Below, piece after piece: positions 34,876 through 46,019 of a stretch of DNA of 64,000 bases. A model generated the notes under the pieces. It was given only the letters and a program-made list of their open reading frames with translations, had not been told where the DNA came from and searched no databases. Both the position numbers and the translations under genes were made by a program. Source of the DNA: Ovis canadensis (taxonomy: Eukaryota; Chordata; Mammalia; Artiodactyla; Bovidae); the NCBI RefSeq assembly GCF_042477335.2, contig NC_091256.1, positions 47,075,001 through 47,139,000 on the forward strand. Reading direction: 5' to 3'. Numbering within the stretch: position 1 is the stretch's first letter; every line of letters begins with the position of its first letter.

Positions 34876-35393
34876 ACTCTACCACATTAGCATTTGTCCA
34901 TCCTTTTGCATCCGTTTGGCAGGGCCTCTGCAAAACAGTAAAACATCAGATTCCTCACCTGCGTGGTTTAAAAAAATAATGATGGATCTGATTAACAAAG
35001 AATGCAATCTAAGCAGAGGGATGAGGAAGCAGGGAAAGGAGGTGGAAGAGACACGATACAGGGGCTCCAGGTATTTTCATAGGCATATTTATTGCACTTG
35101 GGGTGGTTTCTTGTAGTGGAAAACACATGAATCTGAGGGGAATCAGAAGTCCTGAATTTGGGTTTCTTGCTGTCACTAACATTATCTCATCTCATTATCT
35201 ATAGAAAGAGACTGAGTTAGATGATGCCAATGGATTCTTAAATTCTGTGGATTACTAAATGCAGATTAAAATTTAGGTGTTAGAGGTATGTGTGTGTGTG
35301 TGTATGCAAACATGCATGTCCAGGCTATGAAAAAGAAAAAGTAAAGAAGAATGAAAATATAGAAGTATTAAAGAGAAACAAAAGAGCAAGTAC
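34876..35393. other. Intergenic DNA
   Basis: It contains a short (GT)n run at about 35289-35301. No gene or repeat is recognised. Confidence 0.4.
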
Positions 35394-35405
35394 TTAACAT
35401 TTTTC

Positions 35406-38400
35406 TTTTTTTTTCTTTTTTTTTTAGTTTTTTATTTTTTAAATTTTAAAATCTTTAATTCTTACATGCGTTCCCAAACATGAACCCCCTCCCACCTCTC
35501 TCCCCATAACATCTCTCTGGGTCATCCCCATGCACCAGCCCCAAGCATGCTGCATCCTGCGTCAGACATAGACTGGCGATTCAATTCTTACATGATAGTA
35601 TACATGTTAGAATGCCATTCTCCCAAATCATCCCACCCTCTCCCTCTCCCTCTGAGTCCAAAAGTCCGTTATACACATCTGTGTCTTTTTTCCTGTCTTG
35701 CATACAGGGTCATCATTGCCATCTTCCTAAATTCCATATATATGTGTTAGTATACTGTATTGGTGTTTTTCTCTTTCTGGCTTACTTCACTCTGTATAAT
35801 CGGCTCCAGTTTCATCCATCTCATCAGAACTGATTCAAATGTATTCTTTTTAACAGCTGAGTAATACTCCATTGTGTATATGTACTACAGCTTTCTTATC
35901 CATTCATCTGCTGATGGACATCTAGGTTGTTTCCATATCCTGGCTATTATAAACAGTGCTGTGATGAACATTGGGGTACATGTGACTCTTTCCATTCTGG
36001 TTTCCTTGGTGTGTATGCCCAGCAGTGGGATTGCTGGGTCATAAGGTAGTTCTATTTGCAATTTTTTAAGGAATCTCCACACTGTTCTCCATAGTGGCTG
36101 TACTAGTTTGCATTCCCACCAACAGTGTAGGAGGGTTCCCTTTTCTCCACACCCTCTCCAGCATTTATTGCTTGCAGATTTTTGGATCGCAGCCATTCTG
36201 ACTGGTGTGAAGTGGTACCTCATTGTGGTTTTGATTTGCATTTCTCTAATAATGAGTGATGTTGAGCATCTTTTCATGTGTTTGTTAGCCATTCGTATGT
36301 CTTCTTTGGAGAAATGTCTATTTGGTTCTTTGGCCCATTTTTTGATTGGGTCGTTTATTTTTCTGGAATTGAGCTGCATAAGTTGCTTGTATATTTTTGA
36401 GATTAGTTGTTTGTCAGTTGCTTCATTTGCTATTATTTTCTCCCATTCAGAAGGCTGTCTTTTCATCTTGCTTATATTTTCCTTTGTTGTGCAAAAGCTT
36501 TTAATTTTAATTAGATCCCATTTGTTTATTTTTGCTTTTATTTCCAGAATTCTGGGAGGTGGATCATAGAGGATCCTGCTGTGATTTATGTCTGAGAGTG
36601 TTTTGCCTATGTTCTCCTCTAGGAGTTTTATAGTTTCTGGTCTTACATTTAGATCTTTAATCCATTTTGAGTTTATTTTTGTGTATGGTGTTAGAAAGTG
36701 ATCTAGTTTCATTCTTTTACAAGTGGTTGACCAGTTTTCCCAGCACCACTTGTTAAAGAGATTGTCTTTACTCCATTGTATATTCTTGCCTCCTTTGTCA
36801 AAGATAAGGTGTCCATATGTGTGTGGATTTATCTCTGGGCTTTCTATTTTGTTCCATTGATCTATATGTCTGTCTTTGTGCCAGTACCATACTGTCTTGA
36901 TGACTGTGGCTTTGTAGTAGAGCCTGAAGTCAGGCAAGTTGATTCCTCCAGTTCCATTCTTCTTTCTCAAGATTGCTTTGGCTATTCGAGGTTTTTTGTA
37001 TTTCCATACAAATCTTGAAATTATTTGTTCTAGTTCTGTGAAAAATGTGGCTGGTAGCTTGATAGGGATTGCATTGAATTTGTAAATTGCTTTGGGTAGT
37101 ATACTCATTTTCACTATATTGATTCTTCCGATCCATGAACATGGTATATTTCTCCATCTATTAGTGTCCTCTTTGATTTCTTTCACCAGTGTTTTATAGT
37201 TTTCTATACATAGGTCTTTAGTTTCTTTAGGTAGATATATTCCTAAGTATTTTATTCTTTTCGTTGCAATGGTGAATGGAATTGTTTCCTTAATTTCTTT
37301 TTCTACTTTCTCATTATTCGTGTATAGGAATGCAAGGGATTTCTGTGTGTTGATCTTATATCCTACAACTTTACTATATTCATTGATTAGCTCTAGTAAT
37401 TTTCTGGTGGAGTCTTTAGGGTTTTCCATGTAGAGGATCATGTCATCTGCAAACAGTGAGAGTTTTACTTCTTCTTTTCCAATTTGGATTCCTTTTATTT
37501 CTTTTTCTGCTCTGATTGCTGTGGCCAAAACTTCCAGAACTATGTTGAATAGTAGCGGTGAAAGTGGACACCCTTGTCTTGTTCCTGACTTTAGGGGAAA
37601 TGCTTTCAATTTTTCACCATTGAGGATAATGTTTGCTGTGGGGTTGTCATATATAGCTTTTATTATGTTGAGGTATGTTCCTTCTATTCCTGCTTTCTGG
37701 AGAGTTTTTATCATAAATGGATGTTGAATTTTGTCAAAGGCCTTCTCTGCATCTATTGAGATAATCATATGGTTTTTATTTTTCAATTTGTTAATGTGGT
37801 GAATTACATTGTTTGATTTGTGGATATTGAAGAATCCTTGCATCCCTGGGATAAAGCCCACTTGGTCATGGTGTATGATCTTTTTAATGTGTTGTTGGAT
37901 TCTGATTGCTAGAATTTTGTTGAGGATTTTTGCATCTATGTTCATCAGTGATATTGGCCTGTAGTTTTCTTTTTTTGTGACATCTTTGTCAGGTTTTGGT
38001 ATTAGGGTAATGGTGGCCTCATAGAATGAGTTTGGAAGTTTACCTTCCTCTGCAATTTTCTGGAAGAGTTTGAGGAGGATAGGTGTTAGCTCTTCTTGAA
38101 ATTTTTGGTAGAATTCAGCTGTGAAGCCATCTGGACCTGGGCTTTTGTTTGCTGGAAGATTTCTGATTACAGTTTCAATTTCCATGCTTGTGATGGGTCT
38201 GTTAAGATTTTCTATTTCTTCCTGGTTCAGTTTTGGAAAATTGTACTTTTCTAAGAATTTGTCCATTTCTTCCACGTTGTCCATTTTATTGGCATACAAC
38301 TGCTGATAGTAGTCTCTTATGATCCTTTGTATTTCTGTGTTGTCTGTTGTGATCTCTCCATTTTCATTTCTAATTTTATTGATTTGATTTTTCTCTCTTT

Positions 38401-38895
38401 GCTTCTTGATGAGTCTGGCTAATGGTTTGTCAATTTTATTTATCCTTTCAAAGAACCAGCTTTTGGCTTTGTTGATTTTTGCTATGGTCTCTTTTGTTTC
38501 TTTTGCATTTATTTCTGCCCTAGTTTTTAAGATTTCTTTCCTTCTACTAACTCTGGGGTTCTCCAGTTCTTCCTTTTCTAGTTGCTTTAGTTGTAGAGCT
38601 AGGTTATTTATTTGACTTTTTTCTTGTTTCTTGAGGTATGCCTGTATTGCTATGAACTTTCCTCTTAGCACTGCTTTTATAGTGTCCCACAGGTTTTGGG
38701 TTGTTGTGTTTTCATTATCATTAGTTTCTATGCATATTTTGATTTCTTTTTTGATTTCTTCTGTGATTTGTTGGTTATTCAGAAGTGTGTTGTTCAACCT
38801 GCATATGTTGGAATTTTTAATAGTTTTTCTCCTGTAATTGAGATCTAATCTTAATGCATTATGGTCAGAAAAGATGCTTGGAATGATTTCGATTT
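35406..38895 (-). mobile_element. Young L1 (ruminant L1), 5' truncated, 3.49 kb
   Basis: A perfect 12-bp duplication TTAACATTTTTC flanks it (35394-35405 and 38896-38907). The left end is the T-rich complement of the A tail, followed by the 3' UTR (to 35884) and ORF2. The 5' UTR, ORF1 and most of the ORF2 endonuclease are missing. The perfect duplication and unbroken frame point to a recent insertion. Confidence 0.95.
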
Positions 38896-38902
38896 TTAAC
38901 AT
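35885..38902 (-). pseudogene. L1 ORF2 protein, N-terminally truncated but open (1005 codons)
   Basis: In full-length L1, ORF2p nicks target DNA and reverse-transcribes L1 RNA there; a full ORF2p has roughly 1275 residues. Here the endonuclease is reduced to its last part, with the SDHN motif at residues 12-15. The reverse transcriptase follows, with [13 protein letters not shown] (motif A) and the catalytic FADD at residues 484-487. The C-terminal Cys-rich motif C-x3-C-x7-H-x4-C is complete at residues 914-931 (C914, C918, H926, C931). No stop or frameshift is seen up to TAG at 35885-35887. The first Met codon and most of codon 2 lie in the flanking target duplication, so the start is accidental and no L1 promoter is present. 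Expression is unlikely. Confidence 0.93.
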
Positions 38903-38907
38903 TTTTC

Positions 38908-39571
38908 GTATTCTGAATTTGAGACTCCAGTTCTTATATAATCAATATTTTTAATGCTCAGAGAAAATGAATCTCTATATATCAATTTTCATATTGCAAT
39001 GCTAGCAATAAATATTATGTGTCTTTTAAAAAATCTGTTGGCCAAAACAAACAAACAAAAAAATCTGTTGGCCAGACTGCTAAGAGACAGGTAACAATAC
39101 TTGTATTTGGATATTGTCAGACTCGGAGATCTTTTCTCCAAGTGTTTGGGAACTGAGAGGATTTAAGAAGAAGCAATGAGGAATCCGCTTTTAGCATCCT
39201 ATTTAAATCATTCCAATAGAAGAATAAGTTTAATGAAGACAAGTCTAGGTGAAAAGGAGATTATCACTTGATCCTTCAAGTGTGTGTTCTGAATGAAGTT
39301 TCACTGGAGCAAAAAGTTGAGATGTCAGAAAATACACTGTATTTTTTCAAATCCATTATCTGCAAAACCATTGTTTTTAAGCAGTGCTGCTACATTCCTT
39401 TGACTGTCATACTGAAGGATTGTGTTTCTATTTGATTATTTTTTCTTTCAAATAATATATGAGAAATAGTGGGTTGAAAAACTTAGAACCAGTGATGATA
39501 TTGGTGAAGAGCTTGCAAGAATTTTACTGTTTATTGCATTTCTAGATTAGGTTGCACACTTCACTGAAGGA
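38908..39571. other. Intergenic DNA
   Basis: AT-rich. A perfect 17-bp direct repeat lies at 39028-39044 and 39058-39074, listed separately. No gene is seen. Confidence 0.4.
39028..39074. repeat. 17-bp direct repeat around an A/C tail
   Basis: AAAAAATCTGTTGGCCA occurs exactly at 39028-39044 and 39058-39074, separated by 13 bases of AAAC repeat. This is the form left by a retrotransposon insertion that kept only its tail, or by local slippage. Confidence 0.8.
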
Positions 39572-41354
39572 CTGTTGTTTAACTGCCAAGTTGTGTCCAA
39601 CTCTTCACAACCCCATGGACCGTAGCACGCCAAGCCTCCCTGTCCATCACCAACTCCTGGAGCTTACTCAAACTCATGTCCATGGAGTTGGTGATGTCAT
39701 CCAGTCATCTCACCCTCTGTTGCACCTTCTCCTCCCACCTTCAATCTTTCCCAGCAACAGGGTCTTTTCCAATGAGTCAGCTCTTCACATGAGCTGGCCA
39801 AAGGATTGGAGTTTCAGCTTCAACATAGTCCTTCCAATGAATATTCAGGACTGATTTCCTTTAGGATGGACTGGTTGGATCTCCTTGCAGTCCAAGAGAC
39901 TCTCAAGAGTCTTCTTCAACACCACAGTTCAAAAGCATCAGTTCTTCGGTGCTCAGCTTTCTTTATAGTCCAATTCTCACATCTGTACATGACTACTCGA
40001 AAAACCATAGCTTTGACTAGATGGACCTTTGTTGGCAAAGTAATGTCTCTGCTTTTTAATGTGCTGTCTAGGTTGGATATAGCTTTTCCTCCAAGAAGCA
40101 AGCGTCTTTCAATTTCATGGCTGCAGTCACCATCTGCAGTGATTTTGGAGCCCAAAAAAATAAAAGTCTGTCACTGTTTCCATTATTTTCCCATCTGTTT
40201 GCCATGAAGTGATGGGGCTGGATTCCATGATCTTAGTTTTATGAATGTTGAGCTTTAAGCCAGCTTTTTTTCTCTCCTCTTCCCCTTTCACCAAGAGGCT
40301 CTTTAGTTCTTCTTTACTTTCTGCCATAAGGGAGGTGTCATCTGCATATGTGAGGTTATTGATATTTCCCTCAGCAATCTTGATTCCAGCCTGTGCTTTA
40401 TCCATCCCAGCGTTTCTCAAGATGTACTCTGCATATAAGTTAAACAAGCAGGGTGACAATATACAGCCTTTACATACTCCTTTCCCGATTTGGAACCAGT
40501 CTTTTGTTTCATGTCCAGTTCTAACTGTTGCTTCTTGACCTCCATACAGATTTCTCAGGAGGCAGGTCAGGTGGTCTGGTATTCCCATCTGTTAGAATTT
40601 TCCACAGTTTGTTGTGATCCACACAGTCAAAGGCTTTGGTGTAGTCAATAAAGCAGAAGTAGATGTTTTTTCTGGAACTCTCTTGCTTTTTCAATGATCC
40701 AATGGATGTTGGCAGTTTGATTTCTGGTTCCTCTGCCTTTTCTAAATCCAGCTTGTACATCTGCAAGTTCATGATTCACATACTGTTGAAGCCAGGCTTG
40801 GAGAATTTTGAGCATTACTGTGTTACCATATGAGATGAGTACAATTGTGTGGTAGTTTGAACATTCTTTGGCATTCTTTGGGATTGGAATGAAAATGGAC
40901 CTTTTCCAGTCCTGTGGTCACTGTTGAGTTTTCCAAATTTGCTGGTATATTGAGTGCAGCATTTTCACAGCATCATCTTTCAGGATTTGAAACAGCTCAA
41001 CAGGAATGCCATCACCTCCACTAGCTTTGTTCATAGTGATGCTTCCTAAGGCCCACTTAACTTCACATTCTAGGATGTTTGGCTCTAGGTGAGTGATCAC
41101 ACCATCGTGGTTATCTGGGTTATGAAGATCTTTTATGTATGGTTCTTCTGTGTGTTCTTGCCACCTCTTCTTAATATCTTTTGCTTCTGGTTAGGCTCAT
41201 ACCATTTCTGTCCCTTATTGTGCCCATCTTTACATGAAATATTCCCTTGGTATTTCTAATTTTCTTGAAGAGATCTCTAGTCTTTCCCATTCTGTTCTTT
41301 TCCTCTATTTCTTTGCCTTGATCACTGAGGAAAGCTTTCTTATCTCTCCTTGCT
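39572..41354 (-). mobile_element. BovB LINE, 5' truncated (about 1.8 kb)
   Basis: It is colinear with the minus-strand copy at 42677-45220 from the 3' tail ('caagttgtgtccaactcttc') to 'gctttcttatctctccttgc', where homology stops. The reverse-transcriptase frame is split over several phases (40588-40127, 40772-40521, 41100-40918 and others). YADDTSLMAES is still readable. No clear target duplication was found. Confidence 0.92.
40127..40588 (-). pseudogene. BovB ORF2 fragment (reverse transcriptase)
   Basis: A 153-codon frame covers 'GIPDHLTCLLRNLYGGQE', the 'GCILSPCLFNLYAEYI' region and the catalytic YADD. It is broken on both sides by frameshifts relative to the copy at 15.9-17.8 kb. Non-functional. 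Confidence 0.82.
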
Positions 41355-41939
41355 TTAGCATAAATGTACTCCAGAAGCATCAGTCCAGCTGTTTCCCCAC
41401 CTTATTTCCCTCTTCACCACTCATCTCCAAACACATTCGCTTACTTTCTCTTCTCTCTCTCTTCTTTTCTCCGGTCATTCTCTTCTTCCTTCATTCATCA
41501 TTTCCTCTGCTAATTCGTTCATCCCATTGAATCAATGATTCTTGAAGGGAACACCTGGTATATCCCAGGCCCTGTGTATGGCACTGAGGATGCCTTAGTG
41601 GATGCATGTGATTCCTGCCTCCTAGGAGTTCTCACCCTCATCCTGACCTCTGATTCACCCTTTTATTTTTATCCTGGCCTTTGTTTTCCTTTCTCTCCAC
41701 CTCTTTGTCCAAGTTCAGCAGACTCTTGTTCTCTTCCTCAAGCCCTTCAGATCTGTTCTTAAAACCCCCATAAGTTTGTAGCAAGAACACACACCCGTTT
41801 ATTGTTGCTTCATGTATCAGTTTCTGCTTGCTGCTGTAAGAAACTGTGGCAAACTTAGTGTCTTAAACACATGCATTATCTAACAGTTCTGGATGTCAGG
41901 ATCTGATACAGGTCTCACTGGGCTAAGATCAAGTTGCCA
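41355..41939. other. Intergenic DNA
   Basis: Pyrimidine-rich at 41440-41510. 'atatcccaggccctgtgtat' with 'ggcactgaggatgcc' near 41570 resembles an old mammalian repeat of uncertain family. No gene is recognised. Confidence 0.35.
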
Positions 41940-42112
41940 ACAGGACCTACTGTGCAGCACTTGGAACTCTGCTCAGTGTTATGTGGCAGCCTGAATAAGA
42001 GGGGAGTTGGGAGAGAATGGATACATGTACGAGTATGGCTGAGTCACTTTGCTGTTCACCTGAAACTATCACAAGGTTAATCGGCTGTACCCCAACACAA
42101 AATAAAAAATTA
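41940..42112 (+). mobile_element. Artiodactyl L1 3' end
   Basis: It is nearly colinear with 17812-18005: 'caggacctactgtgcagca', 'gctgttcacctgaaactatc', 'gttaatcggctgtacccc' and an A-rich end. Confidence 0.75.
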
Positions 42113-42329
42113 AGAGAAAATCAAGGTGTCAGAAGAGCTCTGTTCCTCTCTTGAGGCTCTGGGGGATAATTCATGTCCTTGCCTTTACCATTTTCTAAAG
42201 GTTTCTCACATTCCTTGACTTCTAGCTCCTTCCTCCATCTTCAAAGCCAGTAACATCATATCAAGACCTTCTCACATTGAATCACTCACTATCTCTTCTG
42301 TCTTCCTCTTCCATCATTTAACAACCCTT

Positions 42330-42593
42330 GTGAGAGATGGTACCCCACTCCAGTACTCTTGCCTGGAGAATCCCATGGACAGAGGAGCCTGGAAGGCCTG
42401 GCATGCTGCAATTCATGGGGTCACTGAGGGTCAGACACGACTGAGTGACTTCACTTTCACTTTTCACTTTCAAACGCTGGTGAAGAATGGCAAGCCGCTG
42501 CAGTGTTCTTGCCTGGAGAAACCCAGGGATGGGGGAGCCTGGTGAGCTGCTATCTATGGGGTTGCACAGAGTTGGACACGACTTAAGTGACTT

Positions 42594-42628
<35 letters not shown>
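42330..42628 (+). mobile_element. BOV-A2 SINE (dimeric Bov-A)
   Basis: Two Bov-A units are joined by 'cactttcacttttcactttc'. The first begins 'gagatggtaccccactccag', the second ends 'gacttaagtgacttagc' followed by (AGC)n. The first unit carries an extra 'ggcctggcatgctgcaattc' segment that looks borrowed from a BovB tail. Confidence 0.9.
42594..42628. repeat. (AGC)n microsatellite, about 11.7 units
   Basis: A pure 35-base AGC run forms the tail of the BOV-A2. On the minus strand it yields a poly-alanine frame (within 42318-42659) that is an artefact. Confidence 0.93.
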
Positions 42629-42629
<1 letters not shown>

Positions 42630-42897
42630 GAAAACATTGGGCACACCCAGGTAATCCAATATAATCTCCTTATTTTCAATTCAGTTCAGTTCATTCGCTC
42701 AGTCCTATCCGACTCTTTGTGACCCCATGAATCGCAGCACGCCAGGCCTCCCTGTCCATCACCAACTCCCGGAGTTCACTCAAACTCATGTCCATCAAGT
42801 CAGTGATGCCATCCAGCAATCTCATTCTCTGTCATCCCCTTCTCCTCCTGCCCCCAATCCCTCCCAGCATCACAGTCTTTTCCAATGAGTCAACTCT

Positions 42898-43533
42898 TCA
42901 CATGAGGTGGCCAAAGGATTGGAGTTTCAGCTTCAACATCATTCCCTCCAAAGAAATCCCAGGGCTGATCTCCTTTAGAATAGACTGGTTGAATCTCCTT
43001 ACAGGCCAAGGGACTCTCAAGAGTCTTCTCCAACACCACAGTTCAAAAGCATCAGTTCTTCGGCACTCAGCTTTCTTAACAGTCCAACTCTCACATGCAT
43101 ACATGACTACTGGAAAAACCATAGCCTTGACTAGACAGACCTTTGTTGGCAAACTAATATCTCTGCTTTTCAATATGCTATCTAGGTTGGTCATAACTTT
43201 CCTTCCAAGGAGTAAGAGTCTTTTAATTTCATGGCTACAGTCACCATCTGCAGTGATTTTTGGAGCCCCAAAAAATAAAGTCTGACACTGTTCCACTGTT
43301 TCCCCATCTACTTCCAATGAAGTGATGGGACTGGATGCCATGGTCTTAGTTTTCTGAATGTTGAGCTTTAAGCCAACTTTTTCACTCTCCTCTTTCACTT
43401 TCATCAAGAGGCTCTTTAGCTCCTCTTCACTTTCTGCCATAAGGGTGGTGTCATCTGCATATCTGAGGTTCTTGATATTTCTCCCAGCAATCTTGATTCC
43501 AGCTTGTGCTTCTTCCAGCCCAGCGTTTCTCAT
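42898..43533 (-). pseudogene. BovB ORF2, C-terminal half
   Basis: A 211-codon frame with YADDTTLMAESEEELKSLL, the RDISLPTKVCLVKAMVFPVV stretch and the tail LLRVPWPVRRFNQSILKEIS. It is in the same phase as 43887-43546, separated by a TAA codon where other copies have Tyr. It is the downstream part of the same broken gene as 43760-45049. Confidence 0.88.
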
Positions 43534-43759
43534 GATGTACTCTGCTTAGAAGTTAAATAAGCAGGGTGACAATATACAGCCTTGACATACTCCTTTTCCT
43601 ATTTGGAACCAGTCTATTGCTCCATGTCCAGTTCTAACTGTTGCGTCCTGACCTGCATATAGGTTTCTCAAGAGGCAGGTCAGGTGGTCTGGTATTCCTA
43701 TCTCTTGAAGAATTGTCCACAGTTTATTGTGATCCACACAGTCAAAGGCTTTGACATAG

Positions 43760-45049
43760 TCAATAAAGCAGAAATAGATGTTTTTTCTGGAACTCTCTTG
43801 CCTTTTCCATGATCCAGCAGATGTTGGCAATTTGATCTCTGGTTCCTCTGCCTTTTCTAAAACCAGCTTGAACATCTGGAAGTTCATGGTTCATGTATTG
43901 CTGAAGCCTGGCTTGGAGAATTTTGAGCATTACTTTACTAGTGTGTGAGATGAGTGCAATTGTGTGGTAGTTTGAGCATTCTTTGGCATTGCCTTTCTTT
44001 GGGATTGGAATGAAAACTGACCTTTTCCAGTCCTGTGGCCACTGCTGAGTTTTCCAAATGTGCTGGCATATTGAGTGCAGCACTTTCACAGCATCATCTT
44101 TCAGGATTTGAAATAGCTCAACTGGAATGCCATCACCTCCACTAGCTTTGTTCGTAGTGATGCTTCCTAAGGCCCACTTGACTTCACATTCCAGGATGTC
44201 TGGCTGTAGGTGAGTGATCACACCTTCATGGTTATCTGGGTCATGAAGATCTTTTTTGTACAGTTCTTCTGTGTATTCTTGCCACCTCTTCTTAATATCT
44301 TCTGCTTCTGTTAGGTCCAGACCATTTCTGTCCTTTATTGAGCCCATCTTTGCATGAAATGTTCCCTTGGTATCTCTAATTTCCTTGAAGAGATCTCTAG
44401 TCTTTCCCATTCTGTTGTTTTCCTCTATTTCTTTGCGTTGATCACTGAGGAAGGCTTTCTTGTCTCTCCTTGCTATTCTTTGGAACTCTGCATTCAGATG
44501 CTTATATCTTTCCTTTTCTCCTTTGCTTTTCGCTTCTCTTCTTTTCACAGCTATTTGTAAAGCCCCCTCAGACAGCCATGTTGCTTTTTTGCATTTCTTT
44601 TTCATGGGGATGGTCTTGATCCCTGTCTCCTGTACAATGTCATGAACCTCTGTCCATAGTTCATCAGGCACTCTATCTGTCAGATCTAGTCCCTTAAATC
44701 TATTTCTCACTTCCACTGTACAAAGGATTTGATTTAGGTCACACCTGAATGGTCTAGTAGTTTTCCTTACCTTCTTCAATTTAAGTCTGAATTTGGCAAT
44801 AAGGAGCTCATGATCTGAGCCACAGTCAGCTCCCGGTCTTGTTTTTGCTGGCTGTATAGAGCATCTCCATCTTTTGCTGCAAAGAATATAATCAGTCTGC
44901 TTTTGGTGTTGGCCATCTGGTGATGTCCATGTGTAGAGTCTTCTCTTGTGTTGTTGGAAGCAGGGCAACGACAACTGCCATGACCAGTGCGTTCTCTTGG
45001 CAAAACTCTTTTGGCCTTTGCCCCTCTTCATTCTGTATTCCAAGGCCAA
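43760..45049 (-). pseudogene. BovB ORF2, endonuclease end and start of reverse transcriptase (429 codons)
   Basis: The frame contains the end of the APE-type endonuclease with TDYILCS and the catalytic-type GSDHELL motif. A lysine-rich linker follows, then the reverse-transcriptase fingers (KASGGDGIPVELFQ, WKRSVFIPIPKKG, AGFRKGRGTRDQIANI). It ends by frameshift in a run of six A (plus-strand T run about 43779-43784), where the 15.9-kb copy has five. The rest of the enzyme continues in another phase (43887-43546 and 43533-42898), broken once more by TAA at 43546-43548. Dead copy; the frame extends upstream of the first Met to the truncation. Confidence 0.9.
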
Positions 45050-45321
45050 ATTTGCCTGTTACTCCAGGTGTTTCTTGACTTCCTACTTTTGCATTCCAGT
45101 CCCGTATAATGAAAAGGACATCTTTTTTGGGTGTTAGTTCTAAAAGGCCTTGTAGGTCTTCATAGAACCCTTCAACTTCAGCTTCTTCAGCGTTACTGGT
45201 TGGGGCATAGGATTGGATTACTCCTTATTTTAAGGTCAGCTATTTAGCAACTTTGAGTCAACCTGTAACCTTGATTGCCTTAAGCTATGTGACCTAACAT
45301 ATTCAGGGGTTACAGGGATTA

Positions 45322-45529
45322 AAGTGAAGTGAAGTGAAAGTCACTCAGTCCTGTCCCACTACCCCATGGACTGTAGCCTGCCAGACTCCTCTATCGATGG
45401 AATTCTCCAGGCCAGAATACTGGAGTGGGTAGCCATACCCTTCTCCAGGGGATCTTCCCAACCCAGGGATCAACCCAGGTCTCCCACATTGCAAGCAGAT
45501 TCTTTACCTTCTGAGCCACCAGGAAAGCC
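45322..45529 (-). mobile_element. Bov-tA SINE
   Basis: A complete reverse element. An 18-bp duplication with one mismatch flanks it: CAGGGGTTACAGGGATTA (45304-45321) and CAGGGGTTGCAGGGATTA (45530-45547). Confidence 0.95.
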
Positions 45530-45572
45530 CAGGGGTTGCAGGGATTAGGATGTGGGCATTTAGAGGTGGGGG

Positions 45573-45768
45573 CTTCCCTTGTGGCTCAGCTAGTAAAGAA
45601 TCCACCTGCAATGCAGAAGACCTGGGTTCAATCCCTGGGTTGGGAAGATCCCCTGAAGAAGGGAAACTCAACCCACTCCAGTATTCTGGCCTGGAAAATT
45701 CCATGGACTGTGTAGTGCATGGGGTTGCAAAGAGTTGGACATGATTGAGTGATCTTCACTTTCACTTT
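45573..45768 (+). mobile_element. Bov-tA SINE
   Basis: A complete sense element ending 'cttcactttcactttcat'. A perfect 16-bp duplication CATTTAGAGGTGGGGG lies at 45557-45572 and 45769-45784. It stands 43 bases from an inverted Bov-tA, so the pair can fold into a long hairpin. Confidence 0.95.
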
Positions 45769-45784
45769 CATTTAGAGGTGGGGG

Positions 45785-46019
45785 TGGGAAACATCAGTCT
45801 ACCTACTATACCTCACCCTCACCCTAGGAGTGTTTTCAATACTCCTAGGTATTGAAACTTTGACAGGCATCAAAGTTTTCAGCTACCAGATGAAAACTGC
45901 CAGAATTTCTGATCTTGGTCGAAGGAAAAGAGAGTCTATGAAGTAGCTGGGGTAGGGGTTGGTGGGGCAGGGGGGGCGGGGGGATGGTGAGGATTAAAGG
46001 ATTAAAGGTTCATCTGAAA
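45785..46019. other. Short unique stretch with a G-rich tract
   Basis: A G-rich run at about 45967-45985 (mostly G with single C or A) has G-quadruplex-like composition. Nothing else is recognised. Confidence 0.4.

Larger units (their letters stand above)
42677..45220 (-). mobile_element. BovB LINE, 5' truncated, 2.54 kb
   Basis: A perfect 11-bp duplication CTCCTTATTTT (42666-42676 and 45221-45231) fixes both edges. It holds the 3' tail, the reverse transcriptase and the C-terminal half of the endonuclease. This is the longest BovB in the window; a full element is about 3.2 kb. Confidence 0.95.

Noticed and set aside
36108..36569. 153-codon plus-strand frame with hydrophobic segments
   Set aside because: It is the antisense shadow of the L1 ORF2 on the other strand.
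35885..38902. A host gene of 1005 codons
   Set aside because: The domains, 3' UTR, A tail and target duplication identify it as L1 ORF2; the start codon is accidental.
42318..42659. 113-codon minus-strand frame with a poly-alanine run
   Set aside because: The alanine run is the (AGC)n tail of a BOV-A2 read in reverse; the rest is SINE sequence.
42788..43285. 165-codon plus-strand frame
   Set aside because: Antisense shadow of the BovB reverse transcriptase.
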